This document shows, one piece after another, positions 1 through 9,097 of a stretch of DNA of 64,000 bases. Made by a program: the position numbers and the translations under genes. Every line of letters starts with the position of its first letter. Positions within the stretch are counted from its first letter, which is position 1. The stretch is taken from contig NZ_AP025739.1 in NCBI RefSeq assembly GCF_003574315.2, forward strand, positions 2,976,001 through 3,040,000, given 5' to 3'. This DNA comes from Capsulimonas corticalis (lineage in GTDB: Bacteria > Armatimonadota > Armatimonadia > Armatimonadales > Capsulimonadaceae). A model generated the notes under the pieces. It was given only the letters and a program-made list of their open reading frames with translations, made no database searches and was not told the origin of the DNA.

Positions 1-875
1 GGAATTCCGTTCTTTGCTTCCGGATACCACGAGGACACTCCGTAAGGTGAATTTTCCTGGGCGGGGCCAAAAATGTATTTGCACCATCCAGAAACGCCGG
101 CAAAAGTTCCGAGCTTCATGGATTTCACATGTCCGTCACAGAAGACCATGTTGCATGTGCCGGTGTGTCGGAAACGCGGCATCTGGGACGCGAGAGGATA
201 GATGGCCCATTTGCCTTGGTCGGTGTCTCCGCGCGTCGGAGCGCTGAGATCGAAATTATTGTCCCACCAAGCCCATGCAACTGAAGAAAAACGTACGTCT
301 GAAAAGTCGCTCGCAGAGCCGTTGGCTCCCATATAACCCTTTTCAACAATAAGCACTTTGTCAGCGGGATTGACAATCTGCGCGAGCGACGCGGAAGGAT
401 ACTGAACACCGATATTATTTCCCCAAGCGAAATGGCTCATATCACCGCCAATCGCTTCATTCATGCCATATTGACGGGATGCATTCTGGACCGGAAAGTC
501 AGGACAGTTCCAAACGCCGCCGGTCAACTCGAAGTGTCCTGTATTTGCGCTGGCTACCTGACTGCCGTTCTTTACATAAGGATTCACAACCCACTGCCAG
601 GTAACAGGGTCGTTTGAACTCGATCCTGAAACTTTAGCCCAGTCTCCCGCATCGGATTCACGCTGAATGAGCGGGTAAATCTCATCGTAGTCCTGGACGT
701 ATTGCAGCATCGCTAGTCCAAGTTGTTTTTCATTGGAAAGACAGGAAATCTGACGCGCCTTTTCCCGAGCTTTGGCGAAAACCGGGAACAGAATAGCGGC
801 TAGTATCGCAATGATAGCGATAACTACGAGGAGCTCAATGAGCGTAAATCCACGAGACTGATTGATCTTCAGCAT
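1..875 (-). CDS. DUF1559 type II-secretion pseudopilin-like protein (C-terminus cut by window edge)
   Basis: The frame is open from the ATG at 875 to the left edge, about 291 residues, so the stop lies outside the window. The N-terminus is a class III (prepilin) signal: a short basic leader, then [17 protein letters not shown] as a membrane helix. [15 protein letters not shown] and [13 protein letters not shown] follow, the standard start of the DUF1559 family. Near the visible end, [14 protein letters not shown] gives the H-x(9)-DG signature of the family. Members are thought to be processed by a prepilin peptidase and displayed or secreted by a type II/type IV pilus-like machine; the exact role is unknown. 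The start is supported by AAAGGAT just upstream (minus strand) and by a consensus promoter at 1018-1046. A paralogue lies at 42953-43774. Identification of the family is firm; function is not. Confidence 0.9.
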   Translation of the reverse strand, partial: MLKINQSRGFTLIELLVVIAIIAILAAILFPVFAKAREKARQISCLSNEKQLGLAMLQYVQDYDEIYPLIQRESDAGDWAKVSGSSSNDPVTWQWVVNPYVKNGSQVASANTGHFELTGGVWNCPDFPVQNASRQYGMNEAIGGDMSHFAWGNNIGVQYPSASLAQIVNPADKVLIVEKGYMGANGSASDFSDVRFSSVAWAWWDNNFDLSAPTRGDTDQGKWAIYPLASQMPRFRHTGTCNMVFCDGHVKSMKLGTFAGVSGWCKYIFGPAQENSPYGVSSWYPEAKNGI

Positions 876-1017
876 GATGCTATCCTTTCTGGACAACGAC
901 GAACGGTTAATGAGTACTGGAAAAATGCGTCACAGACGCTGGTTTACGTTGGTTCCTTTTAGACTTTTTGGCTTCAAAGCGCAGAAATCATTCAAAATCA
1001 ATTCAACCTTGAGTTCG

Positions 1018-1046
1018 AGTATATAACATCGAGTTTAATTTGTCAA
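1018..1046 (-). promoter_or_regulatory. Sigma-70-type promoter of the pseudopilin gene
   Basis: On the minus strand TTGACA (1046-1041) is followed by exactly 17 bases and TATACT (1023-1018). The predicted transcript starts near 1011 and leaves a leader of about 135 nt before the ATG at 875. The same hexamer pair and spacing recur at 27198 and 42595. Confidence 0.8.
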
Positions 1047-1210
1047 GCACCAATTTTTAGGACATTTTCTCTTTGCGTATTCCAATGTGCAAAATACCGG
1101 GAAAATGCCAATTTTGACTGTGTCACGCCGTGAGAATTCGCGCCGTCAAAAGGTTCAATGGGACCATCCCGAGAGATTTTTGGGAATATGGTCGATCGAT
1201 CGCCAAAGGA

Positions 1211-1242
1211 ACAGCCGCTCTCTTTTCAAAGAGAGCGGCTGT
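1211..1242 (-). terminator. Perfect 15-bp hairpin after the NRPS termination gene
   Basis: ACAGCCGCTCTCTTT, a 2-base centre (TC), then its exact reverse complement. It lies 47 bp past the stop of the minus-strand synthetase. The run after the stem on the minus strand is only TCCTTT, so it is a weak classical terminator but a very stable RNA 3' end. Confidence 0.6.
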
Positions 1243-1288
1243 GTGGTTGATATTGTCCGGCGCGCGGGGGAGCGGCCGTCGGTGAAGG

Positions 1289-4200
1289 TTATTCGCTGCG
1301 GGCGCCGAGGCGGAATGCAAACGTGCGCCCGTGTGTGGTGAGAGGGCGCTCAGCGCCGCTGGCTTTGTCCAGGGCGCTGCGGATATGGCCGAGGGTGATG
1401 TGGACGCATGGCTCTTCCAGCAGGGAGAAGTGGGTGCCTGGCGTTTCAATGACATCGATGCACTCCGCCATTCCCTCCCAGCCCAGCAGCTCGTCACGTC
1501 CAGACCGCCGGTACTGGAGATGCGCTCGCAGCAGCAGGAACTCGCCGGCGTAGGGCGTGGGATGGTATTTTGCCCGCGCTCGCTGTTCCGCGCGCTTGAC
1601 TTTCAGGAAGACCTCCGGAAGCTCACGGCTGATCGGATTCTCGTTCGTCCACTTCCAGAGCTGCCCACGGGCCTGGATGAGCTTGCCGACAAGCTTGTGG
1701 GTGCGCGAACGCAGATAGGGCAGGCGATCGCCGGGGCGGCACGCGGAGAGGTTCTCCCGGTGGAACAGGACGGCGTATCGAGCGGCGCGACCGACCCGGC
1801 GCACTTTTGAGCCGGTTTGGCTGCCGGCGTCTTTCAGTCCCGGAGCGAGCGTGTCAAACACAATCAGACTGGCGACTTTCTGTCCCGAGGCGCGCAGCTG
1901 CCGGGCCATCTCGAACGCGACCAGGCCCCCGAAGGACAAGCCGCAAAGATGGTACGGACCTTGCGGCTGCACGGCGCGCATATGCTTGATATAGTAGGCC
2001 GCGAGCTCCTCCACCGATTCGTGCGGCTCGTCCACTCCGTTCATTCCGATCGGCTCAAAGGTGTATACCGGCTGGTCGTCGCCGATCAGCGTCGCCATGG
2101 TGCGATAGTAAAAGGCGCTTCCGCCTCCCACCGGGGCGCAGAATAGCGGCGGCAGGCTTCCCGAGGCTCGCAAGGCGATCAGCGGCGACCACGTGTGCGT
2201 CCCTTCGTCCTGGCTGCGCAGCAGATCGGCCATCGCATGGATCGTCGGCGCCCGCAGCATCTCCGCGAGTGTAAGAGACGCCGAGAACGCTTTGTTGACT
2301 TCGCTCAGCAGACGTATCGCCAGCAGCGAATGCCCGCCCAGATCGAAGAAGCTTGTGTAGGGGCTGACGCGGGCCAAGCCTAATACGTCACGCCAGATTG
2401 CGGCGAGATCCTCTTCAATCGGGGAGCCCGGCTCCTGAATCTCGTCCGTCTCTTCCGATTCCGTCCAGTCGATGGCGGGCAGGGCGCGCTTATCCACCTT
2501 GCCGCCCGGCGTTTTGGGCAGTGTATCCAGGATTACGAGCTTGGCGGGAACCATGTAAGAGGGCAGGCGCTCCTGGAGGTATGTCCGCAGCGCCTCTCCC
2601 GTCAGATCGCCGCCGGGCGCCGGCGCGGCGTAAACCGCGATCCGATGCTCATCGCCATCGACAACCGGCGCCAGCGCGGCGGCGTCGGCGACGCCCGGGT
2701 GCAGGGCCAGCGCGTTTTCGATTTCGCCAAGCTCGATCCGGAAGCCGCGAATTTTGATCTGATTGTCGCGCCTCCCCATGAACTCGATCTCGCCATCCGC
2801 CCGGTAGCGTCCCAGATCGCCCGAACGGTAGAGGCGGTCGCCGGAAACAAAGGGGCTAGAGAGGAACCGCTCCTCGGTTCGGGCGGCGTCATTGAGGTAC
2901 CCGCGCGCCACGCCCGCGCCGCCGATGTAGATCTCGCCGGTGACGCCGCGTGGAACCGGTTGCTCCCATTCATCCAGCACATAAACGCGGACATTGGGAA
3001 GGGGATGACCGATCGGGATCTCGCTCGACTCGTCCGCCGTAATATCGCACGCGGTCGCCACGACGGTTCCTTCGGTCGGCCCATAGGTGTTGATGATCTG
3101 CACGGTCTGGCCGTAATACTTGCGCCATGTGGCGAGGCGGTCGGCGCGCGCTTTTTCGCCGCCGATCACGATCAGCCGCAGCGACGGCGGGATCGCGTCG
3201 GCGTGGTTCGACGCGGCGCGGGCCAGCTCGTGCCAGAACGCGGTCGGCAGACTCAGGAATGTCAGGCGCCATTCTCCGGCCAGTTTCCAGAAATCCGCCA
3301 GCGTATCGAGCATCTCGCGGGTGCGCACCACCAGTGTCGCTCCGATCGTGAGACAGGGGAAGATCTCCTCAATGCTCGTATCGAAGCAGATCGACGCGAA
3401 TTGCAGCACGCGGTCCGTGGATTTCAATCCGTAGGTCTGAGCGGCGGCGCGGACATAATGCGTCAGCGAGGCGTGCGTGACGGCGACCCCCTTGGGGCGG
3501 CCCGTGGAGCCGGACGTGAACATGACGTAAGCGAGATCGTTTGGAGATGTCGCGGACTCGGGATTCCGGTCGTCCTGCTGGTTCAGCGGATTCGCTTTGT
3601 GGTCCAGCGGGACGATGCAGCCTTCAAATCCCGCCAGCCTTCCGGTGAGTGACTGCTGCGTGACGACCAGCGTCGCCGCCGCCGTCGCCAGGATCGTCTG
3701 AATACGTTCCGAGGGGAACGCCGTGTCCAGCGGGACGTAGGCTCCTCCGGATTTCAAAATGCCGAGCAGGGCGACGATAAGATCTGGAGCGCGCTCCATA
3801 AGGACGCCTACAGGAGCGTTAGGACCAATTCCATAGCTCTGCAACAGGTGCGCCGTTTGATTCGCCCGCGCGTTCAGCTGGGCGTAGGTCAGGGCGCATC
3901 CTGGAAACTCGACGGCGACGGTGTCGGGAGTGCGCCGCGCCTGCGCTTCAAAGAGCTCCTGAAGGCTGGAGGCCGCCGGGTAGTCGGCCTGCGCGCCGCT
4001 CCACTCCTCCAGCAGCTGCCGGCGCTCGGCGCCGCCGATCAGCGGCAGATCGGCGATCGGGATATCCGGATTTTCCAGAATGCCCTTCATGAGGATGCCC
4101 ATCCGATCCGCCATGGCGGCGACGGTCTCGGGCCGGAAAAGGGCCGTGTTGTATTCGAAGCCGACAAGAAGGCCGCTTTCGACCTCGCTGGACGAAATGG

Positions 4201-5458
4201 TGAGGTCAAATTTCGACACGCCGCGATCCACGGCGAACGGGGTGGAGATGATATTCGCCAGCGTGAACGGCGCCGTCGCGCCCCGTCCAAACCCAAAAAG
4301 CACCTGAAAGACGGGGTTGTAGCTGAAGTTGCGCTCCGGGTTCATCTCCCGGAAGAGCTTTACATACGGCGCGTTTTGATGTTCGAAGGCGCCGAGGGTG
4401 GTGCTTCGGACTTCCCGCAGCATCTCCCGGAAGGTCGACTGCCCGGAAAATCCGGTCCGCAGGGCCAGGGTGTTCATGAAATAGCCGAGCAGGTTCTGCG
4501 TCTCGGCGCGATCTCGCCCGGAGATCGGGGTGCCGACGACGATGTCGTCCTGTCCGGTATGGCGGTAAAGCAGTGTCTTGACGCACGCCAGAACCGTCAT
4601 GAACAGCGTCGCCTTTTCCTCCAGGCCGATGGCCTTCAAACGCGTCAATTCGCCGTGCGTCAGTACGTGGCGGCGCACGATCGCCCCTTCAAACGTCTGG
4701 GTGGTCGGACGTGGATAATCGATGGGAAGCTCCAGCAGCGCGGGCGCGCCCGCCAGCTTCCGCTTCCAATAATCCATCTCTTTTTGCAGGGTCTCGCCTT
4801 GCAGCGCGTCGCGCTGCCACACGGCGTAGTCGGCGTACTGGATGGGCATTTCGGGAAGCTGCGCGGGCTCACCGCGATGGTGGGCGTCGTACAGAGCAGA
4901 CAGCTCCCGGAAAAGCACATCGCGCGACCAGCCGTCGGAGGCGATATGATGGGTCACAAGAATGAGCACGTTTTCCAGTGGGCTCAGGCGCAACAGCGTC
5001 GCCTTCAGGAGCCGGTCCACGCGCAGGTCGAAGGGGCGGCTGACTCGCTCGTAGACGAGTTTCGCGACCTCGGCTTCCCGGTCCGTCTCCGGCAGCGACC
5101 GCAAGTCGATCGTTTCCAGCATCGGCGGAACGTCGGCGTCGATGACCTGCACCGGATGGCCGTCGACCTCCATATACCGCGTGCGCAGAATCTCATGGCG
5201 CCGGACAAGGTCGACCAGAGTCGCGGACAGGGCGTCAATGTCCAGCTCGCCTTCGAGACGCATTGCGCGCGGAACGTTATAGGCCGACCCAGGCGTCATC
5301 TGGTGCTGCAGCCATAACAGCTCCTGCGTATACGAAAGCGGCGTGGCGGACTCGAGCGCTCGTCTTGGGATGGCGGCGTTGTCCGTCAGTCGATTTTGCT
5401 GCTTGAGACGCAGTTCGAGCAGGGCCCGCTTTGCGGGAGATAAATCTTGAATTTTCAT
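1289..5458 (-). CDS. Nonribosomal peptide synthetase, C-A-T-TE termination module
   Basis: Domains in order (numbered from the ATG at 5458): a short LSPAKRALLELRL docking-like start; a condensation domain (about 40-470) with intact HHIASDG near residue 170; an adenylation domain (about 480-990) with FTSGSTGRPKG near 649 and NTYGPTEGT; a carrier domain with LGGHSLL near 1041; and a thioesterase (about 1100-1380) with the GLSFGG nucleophile motif near 1174 and a GTHFSLLE histidine. It should add the last building block and release the product by hydrolysis or cyclisation. Specificity positions read D-T-E-S-V-G-T-V-V, which resembles lysine-type codes but is not a firm call. Earlier in-frame starts exist (GTG 5527, ATG 5494) and none has a clear ribosome site. 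5458 is chosen because homologous modules begin just before the LSPxxRALL segment. It is divergent from the main operon. Confidence 0.93.
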   Translation of the reverse strand: MKIQDLSPAKRALLELRLKQQNRLTDNAAIPRRALESATPLSYTQELLWLQHQMTPGSAYNVPRAMRLEGELDIDALSATLVDLVRRHEILRTRYMEVDGHPVQVIDADVPPMLETIDLRSLPETDREAEVAKLVYERVSRPFDLRVDRLLKATLLRLSPLENVLILVTHHIASDGWSRDVLFRELSALYDAHHRGEPAQLPEMPIQYADYAVWQRDALQGETLQKEMDYWKRKLAGAPALLELPIDYPRPTTQTFEGAIVRRHVLTHGELTRLKAIGLEEKATLFMTVLACVKTLLYRHTGQDDIVVGTPISGRDRAETQNLLGYFMNTLALRTGFSGQSTFREMLREVRSTTLGAFEHQNAPYVKLFREMNPERNFSYNPVFQVLFGFGRGATAPFTLANIISTPFAVDRGVSKFDLTISSSEVESGLLVGFEYNTALFRPETVAAMADRMGILMKGILENPDIPIADLPLIGGAERRQLLEEWSGAQADYPAASSLQELFEAQARRTPDTVAVEFPGCALTYAQLNARANQTAHLLQSYGIGPNAPVGVLMERAPDLIVALLGILKSGGAYVPLDTAFPSERIQTILATAAATLVVTQQSLTGRLAGFEGCIVPLDHKANPLNQQDDRNPESATSPNDLAYVMFTSGSTGRPKGVAVTHASLTHYVRAAAQTYGLKSTDRVLQFASICFDTSIEEIFPCLTIGATLVVRTREMLDTLADFWKLAGEWRLTFLSLPTAFWHELARAASNHADAIPPSLRLIVIGGEKARADRLATWRKYYGQTVQIINTYGPTEGTVVATACDITADESSEIPIGHPLPNVRVYVLDEWEQPVPRGVTGEIYIGGAGVARGYLNDAARTEERFLSSPFVSGDRLYRSGDLGRYRADGEIEFMGRRDNQIKIRGFRIELGEIENALALHPGVADAAALAPVVDGDEHRIAVYAAPAPGGDLTGEALRTYLQERLPSYMVPAKLVILDTLPKTPGGKVDKRALPAIDWTESEETDEIQEPGSPIEEDLAAIWRDVLGLARVSPYTSFFDLGGHSLLAIRLLSEVNKAFSASLTLAEMLRAPTIHAMADLLRSQDEGTHTWSPLIALRASGSLPPLFCAPVGGGSAFYYRTMATLIGDDQPVYTFEPIGMNGVDEPHESVEELAAYYIKHMRAVQPQGPYHLCGLSFGGLVAFEMARQLRASGQKVASLIVFDTLAPGLKDAGSQTGSKVRRVGRAARYAVLFHRENLSACRPGDRLPYLRSRTHKLVGKLIQARGQLWKWTNENPISRELPEVFLKVKRAEQRARAKYHPTPYAGEFLLLRAHLQYRRSGRDELLGWEGMAECIDVIETPGTHFSLLEEPCVHITLGHIRSALDKASGAERPLTTHGRTFAFRLGARSE

Positions 5459-5871
5459 TGAATAAACGAGCGCCCGATCGTCGGACGCGACCATCACAAA
5501 ACGCCAATAAATGATAGGAAACCGCACGCGAAATAATAAGAGGGAAAGTACGCCATTATACTATAAGTTAAAGCCCCATTGCATAGACTGTGCCAAGCTG
5601 ACGCCCAAACGTGAAAAATTATTAAAAATTTCTTATTGTGATATTTGCCCTTATCCCGCTGCTGTTCAGCATTATGCTCGCTTGTTAAGTGTGGTTGATA
5701 CATCGAAAAGAAAATCCGTTTTCGTCTACATGGCGCCTTGGCATAATTTATGCATTTTACAAGACTTACATTATGTTTGAACCGCGCCGTCCGTTTCGTT
5801 TTATGAAATATGGTAAATTTACCTGCGGAATATTTGTAATGGTTAATTATTAATACTGGAGATCATTTCGA
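5459..5871. promoter_or_regulatory. AT-rich divergent promoter region of the NRPS cluster
   Basis: The region between the two divergent synthetases is much more AT-rich than its flanks. A minus-strand TATAAT sits at 5560-5555 and would serve the C-A-T-TE gene; its -35 is poor. For the plus-strand operon no clear hexamer pair was found, although several TAAT-rich boxes lie at 5740-5855. CTGGAG (5856-5861) is the likely ribosome site for the ATG at 5872. An activator-dependent promoter would fit but is not shown. Confidence 0.45.
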
Positions 5872-8800
5872 ATGCTGGATCAACGAGTGACGGGATTTGA
5901 GTTGTCGCTCCTGCAGGAGCGGCTGTATACGCTTTCCAAAGGACAATCTGTTTTTCAATGCCGGACCGCCGTGCTGATCGAAGGGACGCTGGATGTCGCT
6001 CGGCTGCGAAGCGCGATTGAGACCGCTATTTCGAGCTACGAGATACTTCGCACGAATTTCCGTCTTCTCCCTGGGCGTCGCCGTCTGCTGCAAGTGGTGC
6101 AGGCGAATCCGGCGGGCGCGCTGGAGATCATCGATATGCGTGCGTGGCGATCAGACAATGAAGCGCAACGAGTCCATCGCTATCTGGAGGACCTCGGCGC
6201 GGCTTCCATGGATTTGGACGGGGGCGCTCTGGCGCGCGTCCAACTGCTGACGCTTGGGGAGAACCGGAGCCTTCTGGTTCTGGCCGCAAGTTCGCTTTGC
6301 GCCGACTCATCAACGCTCACCATTGTGCTCAACGAGATTTTGCGCCGGTATGAGGGCGACGGAGCGGCTCCCGCCGAATCGCTGCAATACGCCGACTTCG
6401 CATCCTGGCAGCGCGATCTGATGGAATCCGATGAGGATGAGGCCAAGCAGGGGCGCGAATTCTGGAGCCGTCAGGAAATGTCCGCCCAGGCGCTGCGGAC
6501 GCTGCCTTATGAGCGTCTCCAGCCGGACGCCGAGTTTGCCCCGCGGGCGATCTCCGCGCCTCTGGGCGACGACCTTGCGCGGGAACTGGCCGCGCGCTGG
6601 GAGGCGGACGCGGAGCCGGCCAAGGATTTCCTGCTGGCCTCCTGGGTCGCCCTTGTCTTCCGCCTGACACATCAGGAAGAAGGCGTGGTGGGACGCGTGG
6701 TGGACGGCCGCGCTTACGAAGAACTCCGATCGTCTCCGGGTCTGTTCTCGAAGGCGCTCCCGATCTCCTGGCGGATCGATGGGAACACGCCGTTCGAGGC
6801 GTTTGTCGATCAGATCGCCGCCGCGACGGCGGAGGCGGAGCCCTGGCAGGACTTCGCGCCGCTCGGCGATACGCCCGACGCTTCTCGCTTCTCGGACTTA
6901 AGCTTTACCTGGGAGCCGCGTTTCTCCCGGCGCTCCGTCGCGGGCGCCGAAGTCTCGCTCGTCGAGCAGTTCGCGGTTACGGATCATTTTGGCCTGAACC
7001 TCGTGTGCGGTTTGGCTGACGGTAAGGTGACGGCCGAGATCCGCTACGACGCCGGCCGGTTTGCGAGCGCGGACATCGTGCGGCTCGCCGAGCAGTTCGC
7101 TCTGCTGACGCGCGGCGCGGCGGCGTCCGCGAGCGCGCCCATTGGGGACCTCCCGATCCTGTCGGAACAGGAACTCCATCGGGTGACCAAGGAGTGGAAC
7201 GCGACTGAAGCCCCGTATCCTCAGGACGCCTTCATCCATACGCTGTTTGAGCGGCAGGCGGAGCGCGTCCCGGAGGCGCCGGCGCTTGTCAGCGGCGGCG
7301 TCGCTCTGACCTTCGCGCAGCTGAACGCCCGCGCCAATCAGATCGCGCACACCCTGCGGGCGCAAGGCGTCGCGCCGAACGTTCCGGTCGCGCTGTGCGT
7401 GGAGCGTTCTGCGGACATGATCGTCGGATTGCTCGCGATCATGAAATCCGGCGGCTTCTACGCGCCGCTGGCCGCCGATCTTCCTCCCGCCCGCCTTCAC
7501 GATCTGCTCGGCCAAACGCGCGCCGCGCTGGTCCTGACGCAAAGTCCGCTCAAGGATCGGTTCCAGGGCTGGGACGGACCGATTCTTTCCCTCGATACGG
7601 ACGCCGGCCAGTGGGCGTCGGCTCCGGAAGGCAATCTCGCGCCGGTCAATACGGCGGACGATCTGGCGTACGTCATCTTTACCTCCGGATCGACCGGCGC
7701 GCCGAAAGGCGTGGGCAACCGCCACCGCGCGCTTGTCAACTACACGGCGTTCATCGCCGGCAAGCTGGGGCTGACGGACACCGGCGATTACGTCCAGCAG
7801 CACTTCGGCGTCGTCTCCACGCTGAACGCGGACCTTGGCAACACTTCCGTGCTGACATCGCTTGCGTATGGCGGCTGTCTCCATGTCATCGACTATGAGA
7901 CGACCGTGGACGGGGAGCGCTTCGCGCAGTACGTTCAGGAGCATCCGATCGACGTGCTGAAGATCACGCCCTCGCACTTGCGCGCGCTGCTGGCGTCCTC
8001 CGAAAGCGCGATCCTGCCGCGCAACACTCTGTTTCTGGGCGGGGAAGCGCTCACCTGGGATCTGCTGGACCAAGTCCGGCGGCGCGGCTCCTGCAAGGTC
8101 TTCAACCACTACGGCCCGACGGAGACTACGATCGGTTCGCTGACGTATGACGCTTCCGGCTCGCATGGTCCGGACGACAGCGCGACGGCGCCGATCGGCC
8201 GCCCCATCGCCAATACCCGGATCTATATTCTGGACGAGCGGCGCAATCCCGTTCCTGTCGGCGCGCCGGGCGAGCTCTTTATCGGCGGCGCCGGACTGGC
8301 GCAGGGTTATCTGCATCAGCCGGAACAGACCGCCGAACGGTTCGTGCTGGACCCGTTTGTCGGCGACGGCGAGACACGCATGTACCGCACGGGAGACCGG
8401 GCGCGCTATCTTTCGGATGGCAATGTGGAGTTCCTGGGACGCATCGACGATCAGGTCAAAATCCGCGGCTTCCGCGTGGAGCCGGGGGAAGTCGAAAGTG
8501 TCCTGCGACGGCATCCCCAGGTCCGAAGCGCCGCCGTGGTGGTGACGGAGGATCAGCAGGGGGCAAGCCGCCTCGTGGGCTACTATGTCTCGGATTCCTC
8601 CATCGCCGCCGAACAAGTCCGCGAGCACCTGACGGACTACCTGCCCGATTACATGATCCCGGCGAGTTTGATCCCGATCGCCGAGCTGCCGCTGACTCCG
8701 AACGGGAAGCTCGACCGCAAAGCGCTGCTCGATCAGGAGACCGTCGCGCAGGCGGCGGCGTTTGTCGGGCCGCGCAATGCGACGGAGGAGAAGCTCACGG

Positions 8801-9096
8801 AGATCTGGGTCCAGATCCTGAAGCACGAGCCGATCGGCGTCCACGACGACTTCTTCGAGCTGGGCGGACACTCGCTGCTGATGACGCAGATCCTGGCGCG
8901 GATCCGCAGCGCTTTCCAGGTCCAACTGGCCCTGCACATGCTGTTCGACAAACCGACCATCGCGGGATTGGCCGGCGTCATCGACGGCGCGCAGTCGGCG
9001 GAGTCCGAGGACGACGAGATGCAGCGGCTTCTCGCGGAGCTGGAAGGCTTGACCGACGACGAGGTCAATCGCCTGCTGAGCGAAGAATCCAAATAA
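5872..9096 (+). CDS. NRPS with catalytically dead condensation-like (interface-type) domain, Asp-type A domain and carrier domain
   Basis: 1074 residues. The N-terminal 430 residues have the condensation fold, but at the HHxxxDG position (near residue 139) the sequence is AASSLCADSS: both histidines and the glycine are gone. The A domain (about 435-950) has FTSGSTGAPKG near 605 and NHYGPTETT. Its specificity positions read D-L-T-K-L-G-H-I-G (plus the invariant K), one conservative change from the published aspartate code DLTKVGHIGK as I remember it. The carrier domain has LGGHSLLM near residue 1000. Dead C-like domains before an Asp module are known as interface domains that recruit a beta-hydroxylase (Reitz, Butler and colleagues); a SyrP-like enzyme is encoded at 22578. 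It is the first gene of the + operon and its stop is 1 base from the next ATG. The dead motif is directly seen; Asp loading and the interface role are inference. Confidence 0.92.
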   Translation: MLDQRVTGFELSLLQERLYTLSKGQSVFQCRTAVLIEGTLDVARLRSAIETAISSYEILRTNFRLLPGRRRLLQVVQANPAGALEIIDMRAWRSDNEAQRVHRYLEDLGAASMDLDGGALARVQLLTLGENRSLLVLAASSLCADSSTLTIVLNEILRRYEGDGAAPAESLQYADFASWQRDLMESDEDEAKQGREFWSRQEMSAQALRTLPYERLQPDAEFAPRAISAPLGDDLARELAARWEADAEPAKDFLLASWVALVFRLTHQEEGVVGRVVDGRAYEELRSSPGLFSKALPISWRIDGNTPFEAFVDQIAAATAEAEPWQDFAPLGDTPDASRFSDLSFTWEPRFSRRSVAGAEVSLVEQFAVTDHFGLNLVCGLADGKVTAEIRYDAGRFASADIVRLAEQFALLTRGAAASASAPIGDLPILSEQELHRVTKEWNATEAPYPQDAFIHTLFERQAERVPEAPALVSGGVALTFAQLNARANQIAHTLRAQGVAPNVPVALCVERSADMIVGLLAIMKSGGFYAPLAADLPPARLHDLLGQTRAALVLTQSPLKDRFQGWDGPILSLDTDAGQWASAPEGNLAPVNTADDLAYVIFTSGSTGAPKGVGNRHRALVNYTAFIAGKLGLTDTGDYVQQHFGVVSTLNADLGNTSVLTSLAYGGCLHVIDYETTVDGERFAQYVQEHPIDVLKITPSHLRALLASSESAILPRNTLFLGGEALTWDLLDQVRRRGSCKVFNHYGPTETTIGSLTYDASGSHGPDDSATAPIGRPIANTRIYILDERRNPVPVGAPGELFIGGAGLAQGYLHQPEQTAERFVLDPFVGDGETRMYRTGDRARYLSDGNVEFLGRIDDQVKIRGFRVEPGEVESVLRRHPQVRSAAVVVTEDQQGASRLVGYYVSDSSIAAEQVREHLTDYLPDYMIPASLIPIAELPLTPNGKLDRKALLDQETVAQAAAFVGPRNATEEKLTEIWVQILKHEPIGVHDDFFELGGHSLLMTQILARIRSAFQVQLALHMLFDKPTIAGLAGVIDGAQSAESEDDEMQRLLAELEGLTDDEVNRLLSEESK

Positions 9097-9097
9097 A

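Larger units (their letters stand above)
876..1288. other. Intergenic region, 413 bp
   Basis: This gap holds the pseudopilin leader and promoter (876-1046), an AT-rich stretch around 1020-1085, and a strong hairpin at 1211-1242 beyond the NRPS stop. No convincing coding sequence was seen. Confidence 0.6.

Noticed and set aside
6898-8937. A 679-codon open frame on the minus strand
   Set aside because: Antisense to the well-supported A-T region of the 5872 synthetase; low-complexity Arg/Asp-rich product.
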